Assembly (NCBI GenBank): GCA_011800805.1
Contig: MPNW01000102.1
Coordinates: 165,625 to 229,624 of the forward strand
DNA from: Hirudo medicinalis
Taxonomy: Eukaryota; Annelida; Clitellata; Hirudinida; Hirudinidae
Direction: 5' to 3'
Length of the DNA: 64,000 bases
Shown here: piece after piece, positions 49,326-61,343 of the stretch
Numbering within the stretch: the first letter of the stretch is position 1
Layout: each line of letters begins with the position of its first letter
Program-made: the position numbers and the translations under genes
Notes under the pieces: generated by a model
What the model was told of the DNA's origin: nothing
Databases searched by the model: none
The model's input: only the letters and a program-made list of their open reading frames with translations

Positions 49326-49396
49326 CATCAAATCCATCAAATCCATCAAATACATCAAATCCATCAAATACATCAAATCCATCAAATACATCAAAC
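49326..49396 (+). repeat. 9-bp minisatellite (ATCAAATCC/ATCAAATAC)
   Basis: About eight units alternating ATCAAATCC and ATCAAATAC. Confidence 0.9.
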
Positions 49397-49561
49397 ACGT
49401 TATCCAATTTCAATTTTGTAACAATAAATTTTTAGTTTAACAATGAATATATAAATGAGGGGCAAGATGCCCATTTCCTATTTACTGACTTATTAATTTT
49501 GTTAGGTTATTATGGTTCGAACATAAAAAAGAACGTCTACAAGGGGATCTTATGGTATTGA

Positions 49562-49578
49562 AGCTTTAAGAAAAAGCT
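49562..49578 (-). terminator. candidate histone-type 3' stem-loop
   Basis: On the minus strand the sequence forms a perfect 6-bp stem AGCTTT/AAAGCT around a TTCTT loop, 36-52 bases after the histone H1 stop. Replication-dependent histone genes end with a 6-bp stem and usually a 4-base loop at this distance. The 5-base loop is atypical. A purine stretch (AAGAT) follows. Confidence 0.4.
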
Positions 49579-49613
49579 GTAAATGATTGTATGGGATGAT
49601 CCGAGGATTCTCT

Positions 49614-50247
49614 TCAGACTCTCTTGGACATCATCGTCGGCTTCTTGGCCGGCGAGACTTTCTCCTTCCTCTTCGGACTGGCTGCCGCGAGCTTCGCTTT
49701 CTTGGGCGCCGCTGGGGACTTCTTCGGTATGACTTTGTCGGCTTTCTTCTCGACTCTAGATCCCGGCTTTTTCTCGGCATCGGCGGGACCGCTCTCGCTT
49801 TTTTCTGCTACGGGCTTTCTCTTCGGAACGCCCTTTTTCTTGTCGGCGACGACCTTCTTGGCCGATTTCTTCGTCTGAGCGGCAGCGGCTTTCTCCTTCT
49901 TGGCGTCTGCTGCACCCAGTCTGAAGCTTCCCGTCGCTCCGCAGCCCTTGGACTGCTTCAGAGTCTCGGACTTGACTCTTACGCAGGGCCGCTTTCAATC
50001 TGGTGTTGACTGCATGTTCGTCGGCTACCACTTTGAAATTCGCCACGACGTACTTGAGGATCGCCTGACTCGACGAACCACCGCGCTCCTTCAGCGCTAC
50101 GAGCGCCTGCCTGACCATCTCGGCCTAGGAAGGATGATCGTGGACGGACTTCTTGGTGGCATTCGGGCTCTTCTTGGCCGGTTGTTGCTGTCTTCCCTGT
50201 GCCTTTCCTTCCGAAGTTACGACTCGGCCTTCGGTGACTGAAACCAT
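49614..50247 (-). pseudogene. histone H1 copy with nonsense codon and frameshift
   Basis: Linker histone H1 binds the nucleosome dyad and compacts chromatin. The frame starts at ATG 50245-50247 with a basic N-terminal tail. It then enters the winged-helix GH1 domain: AEMVRQALVALKERGGSSSQ, AILKYVVANFKV, NTRLKAALR, then in another frame VKSETLKQSKGCGATGSFRL. A Lys/Ala/Pro-rich tail (for example KKEKAAAAQTKKSAKK) runs to TGA at 49614-49616. A TAG at 50125-50127 sits in the HPS-x-AEM motif where an aromatic residue is usual. The domain also shifts frame just after ALR (near 49978), as if two bases were lost; the total of 634 bases is two short of a multiple of three. It is intronless and clearly more GC-rich than its surroundings. 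It is either a recent pseudogene or a real H1 with sequence errors. Confidence 0.85.
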
Positions 50248-53200
50248 CCTCGTCTATTTCTTTGTCGACTGACTTTGTTCGTTTGACTGACTAAAACGAC
50301 ACGGTTACAACAATGGAATCTTTTGCAGAAGGGTGTAAAAATATCATCTTTTCGATCACGTCAAAATGTTACGTTAGAATTTGTTGACATGGATGGCGAT
50401 CTTGTATTTTGTATTAACATTGGCCTTTTGATGACTGAATTGAGCAATGAACACAAAACAGAAGAGTGGTGTTTGTTCGTTGCACCCTAATCGCCCATCA
50501 GAATCTTCTGGCAAAAAATAGTGTTGTCCAGTGTTATTGCCGGACATTGGATAAGGAAACTATTTGCGAAAGCTATAAACGACAAGCAAAAAGAGTCAAA
50601 GCACAATATTGTTAAATATTTTTGACTGTTACCTAAATTTTACTCCACGAACTAAATAATTTTAATGATTATTAATAAAAAAAAATACCTTTTTTAATGT
50701 TTTTTGTTTTATGAAAAATTGGAGGTGGTATAAAAAAAATATCATATTTAGAATCAGCACATCTGAATTTGTAATAATCAGCCATTTTAATGTTAAAGGC
50801 AAAAAACTTTTGTTGTTGTCCAGTGTAATTCAAAAATAATTTATTGGTCACAATACAGCTCCAGTAAATTAGAAAAGCTTTCGACCTGGTAGGGATGGTG
50901 GTGGAATTAATGTTGAGTAACTAATATCGTATATTATTTGAACTGAGCAGGTCTACCTGCTCACTTTCAAGGCCGTTCCCGATTGTACTGCAATATCGAG
51001 TCAACGAGCCGGAGTAGCCAGGCCCAGCCGAGGCACCCCTAGTTCCCAGAAAATAGATTTGTGCTAACATTCCCCGCTGGAGGATCTAGTAAATCTAGAA
51101 ATCGGTGACTAGCTAATGAGAGCTAGCTAGTAGCAAGGCCTATCGCCTTTACTCCTCCTTGTTTGCTTAGCTTTTGATCTCAATATTTATTACATATTAT
51201 AAGTTTCGATAAATTACAATTTTTTTGCTTTCCTTATGTGTCTTTAGTGTGAAACTAATTGTTTGCCGCTTTTCCACCAGTACTAAACTTTACTGTTACA
51301 ATATTTATATGTACACACAAAAAAGGGCCTCATGACAAAGCATCAAAAATGAATAATAGCAAATAAATGATCAGTTTTGAACTGTAATTAACATTGGCCA
51401 CAAATTTGTGTACGATGTATTTGTTGCTGTTGCAAACTGGAAGTATATATTTTCGTATAAAATTTTGTTTTTCGAACTGCTTCATTACTGTGTATTCACG
51501 AATGCTGCTAAAACATTTGTATGCACATTGTACGTTGTAAATTTAAGTAACAAAAATATTCGGCAATAAATTTTGTTAAATGACTTTTATTAGCTGTAAT
51601 GTGCGCAATTGGCCGTGTGCGGCCTCATGACAACACATATGTGACCGTGCGGCCCTCGGGGGACTCTCAGTTTGACATGCTTGTCCTACATAATAATTAC
51701 CAGCCATGTAGTATTTTTAATTTGAACCATAATGCTCGAATAGATAACAACTGCTAACTAGTTGGAGTTTTTTAATTCTCCACATTAATTAATTAATTAA
51801 ATCGCCAAGTTGTTCTTGCACTCGACGAACACCAATTCATCAATTTCTTGGGAGTGATTGATTGTTAGCTTGATGACGAGAGGAAAAATCTGCGCTGTTG
51901 TGACGTGCGTTTAGCCCGAGGACAGCATTGTAGCTTTGTTGTCTTGCAAGGCTCACATCGCATATAAATAGGCACGTTCGTATGACTTGTGGACTATGAT
52001 GTCTGCTGCCACTAATGCGGTTCGAATTGCGCACGGGTCTCTAGCTGGATTATCGCTCAATGGACGCGTTAGAGGACATATGAATGTTTGCGGGAGCTTA
52101 TATTTTAACAGTCAATACAAATTGATATGAAACTCATGGGCAATCGGAAATTTATATTTATTTGAAATTCCTGGGATTTAATTCTCATATTGACGAGCAA
52201 CAGAATTATGGGAACTCTTGCAGTGTTGCCTATTGGGTTTTAGAAGAAATTGAAATGTTGGAAAATGTTAATGATCTACCTTCTTTGTCTCGCAATGTTC
52301 ATCTCCAGGCATGACTTTCTCGTGGCCAGTGGAGGAGGGTTTGGAATATCAGGTGGACAGAAAGTGAGGCCACGTTATTATTGCATTTAATTGTCTCAAA
52401 ATCTGGTGATAAATTATTTGTAACTTCTTTATTTGTATAACTGCTGATTTTATTTTTTAAGTAATATTTTTGTATTGCGAATGCATTGGTGATAGCTGGT
52501 AGGTGAAGCATACAACTCTCATCATTAAACAGTTATTGACTGCTCTCCAGTGTGAATTTACCTGAATATTAATAAACAAAGCATGTCCTTCATGATTTGT
52601 GTCTACGATGACCGAGAACGCTGATCTATTAATAGCAGTGACCCATTGCTGGAGCTGCTTGGAAGGAATCAATAAAAGTGCCTTGCAACGTCTCTGCAGT
52701 TTTCAGCTTCGTTCGCCAGGGTTGCCAAGATTTTGTTTACTTCACACCCTGCTCAGTCCAAAGACTGGAAGCGAATCATTTAAACTCGCATAATTTGACA
52801 TTCTAGGGTCACATTCGTTGACTTGAAAACTGTTTTTAGATAAATTGTTAAGTCTTGGCACGATAGAATGATTTGTCCGGATCTTTTATTCCACGAAATT
52901 GCATGCAAAATTTTTGGTTTTATTTATTTTTGGAATTTCTCTATGCATTCTTTGGTAAACCAAAATTAATCATTTAATTTGGGTTGTCTGAGTTGGATTT
53001 TGATTCAGAACGAACACACAGCCATCGCATAATATTTGCATATTGTGAATGAAATAATGAAATAAACTGTGTTCGAAGATTGAAAATAAGCGATATTTAT
53101 AAAAAATGTTCATTTCAGAATTTTTCTCAGGTGAATCACAAGGCAACCTATGCACTAGAAGAGAAAGGTTAATAGAATTTTAGCTAATTGTTATTCTTCT

Positions 53201-53850
53201 CGAACTGAAAATTTTTCTGTAGCAAATTGCAATTGTTCCATCCACATTAAACATTCACTCGCGTGTCGCGAGCACCTGTGTCCCCATCAAAGCAAATGTT
53301 ATTTCTAAAACTAATCGAACGATCCACTCGCTTTAACAAAAGAAACTTCCTCAAGGGCTCGTCATTGACGTGTCATTTGAAGGCTCAATAATCTCCGGTG
53401 GAAACCTGCGAACGAAGGCTTCGAAATCCAGGCCATTAGCGTCACGTCACGTCATGTCTTTCCCATAGCAAAGAATAATGAAAGGCTTCTTTCTTTCTTT
53501 CTTTTTTATAAAGCTAATAATTAATCGTTCTTCGAATAAAAGAACCTTAAAAATGCTTAAGTTTAGGTCAACAAACGTAATTCGTAAGTTTTTGGATTTA
53601 TATCAACGAAAATAATAAAAATTTGATAAAGCAGTACTTCTACGATAAATTTTAAATTATAATCCCACTTTGTTCTCTTAGTGACGTTATAATAGGAAAA
53701 GTCATCAGACTTATTAGACGAATAACATAAGAATAGTTGGGATAGGCAGTTGTTCTCTGATTTTTCATTACTGATGCTGCCAAATAGAAGGTTGTCAGCT
53801 TTTTTCTGCGAAACAGTTGAGAAATCCTCGACAATAATCAGATGACGTCC
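50248..53850. other. intergenic, no gene seen
   Basis: About 3.6 kb without a convincing exon. A GC-richer patch near 50.95-51.17 kb (AGCCGGAGTAGCCAGGCCCA) looks like old repeat DNA but was not identified. An (ATTA)n run is near 51785. The segment 51600-51690 is described separately. Confidence 0.45.
51600..51692. mobile_element. hAT-like terminal fragment
   Basis: The sequence GTGCGGCCCTCGGGGGACTC, then TCAGTTTGACATGCTTG, resembles the common GGCCC...AGTTTGACACCCCTG end of hAT elements. A second GTGTGCGGCC lies just upstream. No partner end or target duplication was found. Confidence 0.4.
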
Positions 53851-53854
53851 CTAT

Positions 53855-53939
53855 CGTTACAAACGCTTATGGCGCTTTACAAATGAACATATTATTATTG
53901 TTATTATTATTACTACTACTACTATTATTATTATTATTA

Positions 53940-53977
<38 letters not shown>

Positions 53978-54028
53978 ATTATCATCGTCATCATCATCAC
54001 CACAATCATCATTATTATTACTATTATT
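53855..54028 (+). repeat. LINE 3' end with expanded (ATT)n tail
   Basis: ACGCTTATGGCGCTTTACAA, then ATGAACATATTATT, leads into about 130 bases of ATT/ACT/ATC trinucleotides. The GGCG..TACAAATG motif before an (ATT)n tail resembles the 3' end of the LINE at 34.3 kb, so this is probably a very short 5'-truncated LINE insertion with an expanded tail. Confidence 0.55.
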
Positions 54029-54856
54029 TGCTTTAAATTAACTTCTGTTTGTCAACCCAATTCTAGTTCTATGAATTAATGACTGCTAATTAATAACTGC
54101 AGTTATTTGAAGGAAGCTCAGAGGACAACATGAATAAGTATCTTTACGGTTATATGTTACATATTTACGGTGCATATTATAAGGCAAGTAAAACAACTCG
54201 AAGATGATTTTGAAGAATTTTAAGCACGACAGAATCACATTCTAGTGGAGAATATTTTGCTACAAAATTATTTTAATTTCCGTTATATAATGACTTTATT
54301 TTAACATACTGAATGTGATATTTGTCCATGATATTATTAATATTAATTATTATTTGCTGTTATATCTTTTAGGTCATAATAAAATTATATCTATATTTAC
54401 ATATCGGTAATAAATTCAAGGCGCATTCGCAAGAGCCGTAATTAATAATTATTTTTTAACACTGAATTGTTGAAAGTTTAAGAACTGCGTTTATTTATTA
54501 GAACTCAAAATACCTTTTGAAATTGTCACCATCCCAAAGAAGGTGTTTGTTACGTTCCAGGCGTAAGAGAGTTTTGACCCCGTGCCACTGAATCTCCAAA
54601 ATTATTAAAAAACAAAAAAATGTTTTTCTAAGGAAACAGAAATGTTAAAGTGCATATTTTGTTTGGTAAAAGTTCGCGAAAATTCAAGCTATTATAAGTA
54701 GCTAATATCCTAATACGATATAATTTTAGTTGAATATATCAATCTCACAACTTCATTCTATTAATAGTAAAGCCTGGCATTGATTTTTTTATTAATAGTA
54801 TTTAATAGTTTCGCATGTTTTTTGCTTTAACTTATTAAAATGTTGCAATTTCAAAG
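54029..54856. other. upstream flank of the receptor kinase gene
   Basis: AT-rich, no coding exon recognised. A 5' exon carrying the signal peptide of the kinase gene might lie here or farther upstream, but I could not find one. A weak acceptor candidate (ttgcaatttcaaag) ends at 54856. Confidence 0.4.
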
Positions 54857-54864
54857 ATGAAAAC

Positions 54865-57800
54865 ATGAGATCGAAAGAATTACTGGTTGGGAAAATGTCA
54901 TTGCCAGGACCGACTCTCAAGAAAGTAAAACGCGATTTGAACGTCGCAGATGAAGAATCTTCTATCGCTGACCATTTTCCCCAGACTAAAAAGTCTTCAT
55001 CCAAGCGTCACTACCCATCTTTGTCCACTCAACGTCAGCCCCTTTCCTCCTTTATTATATCTGCTGAAGCCATGGTTCGCTCAGTTAAAGGCACTCAGCT
55101 CGAGGCATTAGTCACTTGGGAGGTTCAGGGAAAATATCCTCTGAGCAGGAGGAAGCCCATTGTCTTTAATCTTCATTGGGCAAGAAATACATGCAACTTG
55201 GATGACAGCTTCCCTCACTGCGAAGATGCAGATGTTTATAAACACGAATTAGTTCCTTCGATGTCTTTAAAAGCCAGCATTATTCTGAGAAATCTCTCCT
55301 TTAACTCAAGGTACTGGGTCGAAATTCGTCTGGACGACCTCACGTCTCACAAGGTTTGGCTGAACACTAAGGGCTGTCACCAACCAACAGATAACACTTT
55401 CAAGAAGTGCCTTGATGACATCAGCGATCCAGAAAAACCACTCTTTGGTGAGTTAGAAAGAAGTGCATGGCCGTTACTATATAAATAATTCAAAATAATA
55501 TTACTTACTTTCCAGACCCCAACTTCAACGTGAATATTACTTGCCTGTACTTTGATCATCAAACCGACTTAGGGCATGCATGGCTAGAGTGGCATGATCT
55601 GTCTAATTATATTCCTCAGTTTCCATCTTCAAAAAATAACATCTCTAGAATCAAACGTCCACAAACTTCATCAAACTTGAAGAGTGAGATTCCCACAGTG
55701 AAATCATCGGGAATTGATAAAAGTCCGAAGAACATTTTGATGGTGAGGTACGTCGGCCATGACGGACCACGAATGCAAATTCACCATCCACCTCACAATA
55801 AATTTAGCCTTGAACTTCAACCTGATGTCATCTATGACATTAGAGTAAGTGAAAATTAAAACTTATTGTTATTTGTTTATAAGACAATTTCATGACAGGT
55901 CGGAACCACCATAAGAGGAGCAGACATTCTGTTCAATGCACTAAAACTTAATATATCCAGATCAAGCATGGATACAGAAGCATGCTATTCAAGGCAATTC
56001 GGTATAAAAGAAAAAATATCATTGTTTTTCTTATATTTGTGCTTACATTGAATAAACATCTAATAATTTGTATATTTAGGGTCCAAAGCTTTGTCTGGCT
56101 TTTCCGATGGTCAAGCAAATTCAACTGTCCTGATACTTTGTTTCGTCTTACTTTTCGTCTTCGCCGTTGCGGCCACAGCTTTAATTTTGTGCCTTTTTAC
56201 CAAATGCAAAAAAGCCCACACAAAACTCCTTAAAAGGACTTTATTGGCAAAAAATAATAGTTACAAAACTGCTCCCGGTGGTAAGCTCTTCCATGAATTT
56301 CCTTCTCATAATCGCTTCTGATTTATTCATCCTGTCTGAAGGTATGGGCTCGACCTACACGAAAGAAGAGGTTCAGTTAGTGTTAAGTGACGAATGGGAG
56401 CTGGATGCAAAGGAAGTAACTTTAGGGGCTGAGATTGGACAAGGAGCTTTTGGTCTGGTTATGACTGGTTACTATAGAAACAAGCAAGTAGCCATCAAAG
56501 TATTGAAAGGTTGGTTTAGTTTTAATTGAATGAAGATTACGGGGAGGTAAAGCAGAAATTTAATTGTCAGCGAGATTTTACTTTAGATATTCGCTTTCCG
56601 TTGATGATAACCTGCCAGTTATATCTTCCTTCCAATAATGCAGGCGATGTGTCTCCAACTCACAGAGAAGAACTATTAAGGGAAATTGAGCTTATGAAAA
56701 GGATTGGTCCCCATACGAACATCGTCGGTTTAATAGGAGCATGCACACTCAGGGATCCAATCGCTCTCATAATGGAATACATGCCTTTTGGAAATCTGCA
56801 AACTTTTCTTCAGTAAATTTATTATGCATTGCAAAATTTGTATGCAAGCAAATAATTTTTTATCGGTTTTATTACTTGGATTAAAGACTTGTTGAATTGA
56901 CACTGATGAGCTGCAGACAGTGGTAGGATGAATTTCGCTTGTCATGCTAGGGTCTGAAGTTCAGAGGCTGACATTGATTCATAACATCTCATACTTCTGT
57001 TTCATGAATTCTTTGCTCAAAATTATTGTGTGCAGAAAATGTAGATTAGAAGGAGAACTTAGAAGAACCGAAAAAGGTATGGAAATGACTTACAGCCCAC
57101 TTGATCAACTGACAGGCACCAAAGAATTCTGGAATCTCACCTCTACTGACCTTTTGTCATTTGCCAGGCAGATTTCAGTTGCAATGGTTGGTATCAATAC
57201 TTAAGAGCCACTTCAAATCAAAATATTTTATTCATGTTTTAGGAATTCCTGACCAATAAAAAATATGTCCATCGGGACCTTGCAGCTCGAAATATTTTGG
57301 TTAGCACTAACAAAATTGTCAAACTGTGCGATTTCGGTCTTGCAAGGATTGTCCACAATGGCGATCATTATTGCAAATTGACAAACGGACGTCTGCCGCT
57401 CAAGTGGATGGCCCTCGAATCCATCAGGGATAGAATTTTTACTGCTCAGAGTGATGTATGGTCGTACGGAGTTCTTCTTTGGGAAGTAACAACTTTAGGT
57501 CTACTATCTTCTTAAATATTTTATTTATATTAGTAAAATTGATTAATACTACATTGCGTTTGGCTATTATAGGTAGTACGCCATACCCTGATGTTCCCCT
57601 CGTCGATTTGTACAGGATGCTGAGCGATGGATATCGCATGGAAAGGCCCAAGAATTGTTCACCTGAATTGTGAGATAAAGATAAACACTAAATTAAGTCT
57701 CAGTGCATTTTGTTATACAAACTTCATTATTCCCAGGTATTCTTTGATGTATCAATGCTGGTATGAAGAACCCAGCAAAAGACCAAATTTCACGAGCTTG

Positions 57801-58172
57801 CGTACTCGCCTCGAAATCATGTTATCCCAAAAGGGAAACTACCTTGACCTTGAATTGGTTGATATTTCTACAATACGTAGCAAACGTCCCCCAACTCCAG
57901 TTCAGCCAATTGAATACCGACATTCTTCTCCGCTGAAACATTCAACTTATTCGGCCTGGAAAAACTGGAAGAGCAACGACAAGCTCCGACCAACCAGCTT
58001 GAACGATTCTGATGTCATTTGGAGGACTTCTGATAGCAATGAATATCAAGAACCACGGAAGACACTGAGATTGTCCTCGGGTTCGAATCTGAAAGACGTT
58101 TATTGGCCAACTACGCTGGCAGGGGATAACGAAAGTAACTTCGACGATGATGTCTTTGATCAACTCTTCTGA
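54865..58172 (+). CDS. receptor tyrosine kinase (10 exons; 5' end uncertain)
   Basis: A single-pass receptor tyrosine kinase. Exons: 54865-55447, 55516-55844, 55899-56001, 56080-56280, 56342-56509, 56644-56812, 57036-57186, 57243-57498, 57573-57669, 57737-58172. They sum to 2493 bases, a whole number of codons (830 residues). Residues 1 to about 340 look extracellular, with a fibronectin-III-like part (ALVTWEVQG...SRYWVEIRL) and a [10 protein letters not shown] loop. A membrane helix ([19 protein letters not shown]) lies near 355-380. The kinase has GQGAFG (about 436), VAIK, a kinase insert of about 40 residues, HRDLAARN (about 578), DFG (about 597), [10 protein letters not shown] and [12 protein letters not shown]. 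The tail holds YLDL. The split kinase and GSTPYP...DGYRMERP resemble the FGFR/VEGFR/Cad96Ca group. No signal peptide follows the first ATG and an in-frame stop lies at 54796-54798, so an upstream exon is likely. The subfamily is not assigned. Confidence 0.85.
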
Positions 58173-58760
58173 CAGCGACTGCGGTCACACTCACTAAATA
58201 TATTAGTGCTTGTTTATTTTCCACCATATTAGAAGAATATTAAACTGCATTAACATTATTCACTTCTATGGTAACAAGTTTGAACTGATTGATATGGAAC
58301 TATTTATGGCTTTCAGTTGCAGACTTGATCAAATGCTAATATAATTATGGTGTTTCATTGTTAAGTGGCTTTACTTGACAGTTTCTTGTCTTTTTCTATT
58401 TCAGCCGCTTAACATAAAAATATTCATGAATTAAGTTCGTGAACGTAACTTTCTCTGGAGTCGTTCAAGAACGCTTTACTATCCAACGAGTTGGAATTCC
58501 AATGAACACTTACTCATAAAACATACTTAAACTTCTATTTTGCTAAGTTACGTAAAATTCAAATTCATAGATAAGAACAGCTTATGGTAATGCTAACTTG
58601 CTGACATATTATTAGAAAAAAATACTTTCCTCTATGAAGAAAGTGTCAGCATTATGCCCCAGAATCAACTCTTTATTCACAGGACATCAGTTTTCCACTA
58701 TCTTATGCAACAAAGGCTGGAAGGATGGAAGTTGTTGCCCCCAGCTCTCTTAGGCTGTGA
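58173..58760. other. 3' flank of the receptor kinase gene
   Basis: No gene seen. An ATTAAA close to 58240 could serve as poly(A) signal for the kinase gene. Confidence 0.35.
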
Positions 58761-58800
58761 CAGGGGCGGATCTAAAGTAATTTGGAGGGGGTAGAGAAAG
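58761..58800. mobile_element. hAT-like transposon end
   Basis: CAGGGGCGGATCTAAAGTAA followed by TTTGGAGGGGG is the style of terminus common in hAT elements. The opposite end was not found. Confidence 0.35.
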
Positions 58801-59030
58801 TTTTGAGATCGGAGTGAAACCCGACTGGATCAGTGTTGGTAATCGAAAGGGGGGAGTCTATTCCAGATCTGCGGATTTAGACCTGTCATCCAGTGTCGCA
58901 CGTCGGGCAGATAATTTGACGAGGGAGCCCTTGGTTGCTGATCTGAGCCTGCGCCTACCAGGAATATGTGCGGTGCCGGTGAAAGACAGGTATGACGGTG
59001 CTTGACCTAGGAGAGGCTTAAAAATTAGTG
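58800..59030 (-). mobile_element. LINE reverse-transcriptase C-terminus, copy B
   Basis: The minus-strand translation gives FKPLLGQAPSYLSFTGTAHI, then KGSLVKLSARRATLDDRS, closely matching copy A at 48.6 kb. The sequence CCAACACTGATCCAG shared near the end of both confirms one family. The copy is short and lacks the conserved upstream domains. Confidence 0.75.
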
Positions 59031-59039
59031 AAGAAATTT

Positions 59040-60760
59040 GTTGATATCTTGTGAGAAAGACAATTTCAGCAGATGACATCATAAAGAATGTCGCAAAAGA
59101 TTCCACCATATATCGTAAATTATTTGTGTGCTAATGCTAAATGCTGGAAGCTTTTTTTCAATATCTAAAGCTTATCAATTCATAAAACCCTTAAAAAACC
59201 TTCCATTAGTTGCTCCGATCCATGCACTTACTCATCCATACCTAAGGAAGTAACCTCATCCACATCAGTATCAACATTCAAGTCATCTTATAAATCATAT
59301 TTGTTGAGTTTTAACCAGGTTTTATTAAGAAACTTTATATAATGTTCTCTCTGTGAACTCAATGTTTTTTTTAGTTCTATGTTAAATGGTGGTTGTTGCT
59401 TGGATGTGGTTGTTTTTCCTTTTAGTTCGAATAAACTTGAGAACTTAACAATATTTACTGTCTGTTTAAACGCTTAAATATCTGCTAATTTTTTGTTTCA
59501 ATTCCATCTCACACATATTCTCATCTTGGTTTTTCTTATTTCGTTTGTTATAAAAAAATTAATAAATTATTCTTTTATGTTAGCGGGATGTGAATCGATC
59601 CCTTTGGATTTTTGCTTTTGGAAATCATTTCTTCTGCATTTCAATTATGTTTTAGTTTTATGTCTTAGTTTTGTTTGCTTATTTTTGGTGATCAAAAAAA
59701 TAAAATAAAATAATAACACTATAACACTAACCTAAACATGATTCGCTCTGTGGCATATTTTATGACACTTTTTGTTTTATCACGAATACATCTATATTGT
59801 AAATCAAAACACACTTATATTAGCGGACACTGCGAGGAATGACAAATAAAATATGAGTTAGACGTATGAGTGCCGCCCTTATTTCCCGGTAAAGATTTAT
59901 CTCCCAGTCCGCCACTGGAATCAACAAGTAAAACTTGAGAACAAATCCAGTCATGGTATTGTCCAGATGGTAACCCATGGTGTCTGTTTCAGAATAGCAT
60001 TTTTTAAAGAAAGATACTATAGGAACGCACATCCCTACGCAGACGAGTAGCGACGGGCGATCGCACATTCCAACGCACTAGTAATATAAGTTGCATAGGG
60101 TGACACATTCGCGGCTGGAGTTTTTAAGCGGAATCTTATTATACTAAATATTCATGAGATTATTATTCATGTCAAGAGGCGTGGTCTCGTATATTATCAA
60201 ATAGAAAACCTCTAAGCGTAACATTTTATTTGATTTAAATCACAATATATATCTAAATAATTTAAACATTTTAAAAAATAGATCAATTAATTAAAAACTT
60301 TTTGTGCGACCTCAGAATTTCAAGTTACGAAAGTAACACATTTCCACAGCAACCATCGCCCGCAACTGTGCATCACGAAGGCAATCATAAGTAACATGCA
60401 TTTACGTCCAGTAATTTCTAATAATAAACATATAAAATAATAAAAATTTTGCAGGTATTTACTTTTTAAGTAATTTTAATTAATTATATCTCATTAATAA
60501 TCATTCGTCTTCTGATTGGGCGATTCGATTTTTTCGGGGTGCTGGATGCAAATGCATGTCATAAGTAAACTAAGTAAGCAAAGTCGAGCGGAACCCTCAA
60601 ACAGATTTTGGACATAAATCGAACCCATGCAAATACATATGGTGAATGGACTTCAAGAGGTCTCACAGTATAGAAGCGATTTATTAGTTAAATGTTAAGG
60701 ATTAAAAATTCATGGCTTTACTATTCAGTCTATTAAAAGAAGTTATTCAGTCACTATGTC
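59040..60760. other. intergenic, no gene seen
   Basis: No recognisable exon or element. An 82-codon minus-strand frame at 59820-60068 matches nothing known. Confidence 0.4.
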
Positions 60761-60799
60761 TTTCTCAGCTTTTTTCTCTTTGGCTCTGCAGGCAAATTA

Positions 60800-60985
60800 C
60801 CAAAGTGCTACAAATTATTGGTAAAAATTTTATTAAAAACCTATCACTTTCTGATGAAATTAAGCCTGGGTGTGACCTCTTTACACTTTCTTGAATAAGT
60901 GCCATACACTTCAGAGCATTATTTGTATCTTTGTCAGCTTCCCTGGCCAGGTATCTAAAGTTCCGCACTTGTTGCATCATTTCCC
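60800..60985 (-). other. unrecognised open frame with protein-like composition
   Basis: The minus strand reads REMMQQVRNFRYLAREADKD, then TNNALKCMALIQESVKRSHP, with charged, helix-like composition and no repeats. It is not obviously transposon sequence and could be an isolated exon or a decayed gene. No flanking partner exons were found. Confidence 0.2.
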
Positions 60986-61343
60986 TCAAGGTGGGTAATT
61001 TGTCATGCAGGCAGGGTTTCTTTCAGACAATGTGATTCGGGAGGGACATGTCAGGAGTTTGGGAGGGGCAATTTTTTTTTACCAAATACCAATTTGAAAT
61101 CAAATAATTTGTCAGTTCAATAAAAGGATTTTAAATAACAACATTATATAAACATATTAAAAATCAATCACAAGCTAAAATAAAAAGAATTGTTGGAAAA
61201 TGAAATTTTCAAAGAAATCTTATTCGCCGAGGTTTTTTCAAAGCATATGAATCTACTACTCTAGAAAATCTTCCGTTGGAACGTCAATGGTCCTTCTTCA
61301 ACTTCAGGTCCTCCAATGCTTATGATCACACAATGAGTTAAAG

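Noticed and set aside
49587..50241. Three plus-strand open frames of 84-140 codons
   Set aside because: They are shadows of the GC-rich histone H1 sequence on the minus strand.
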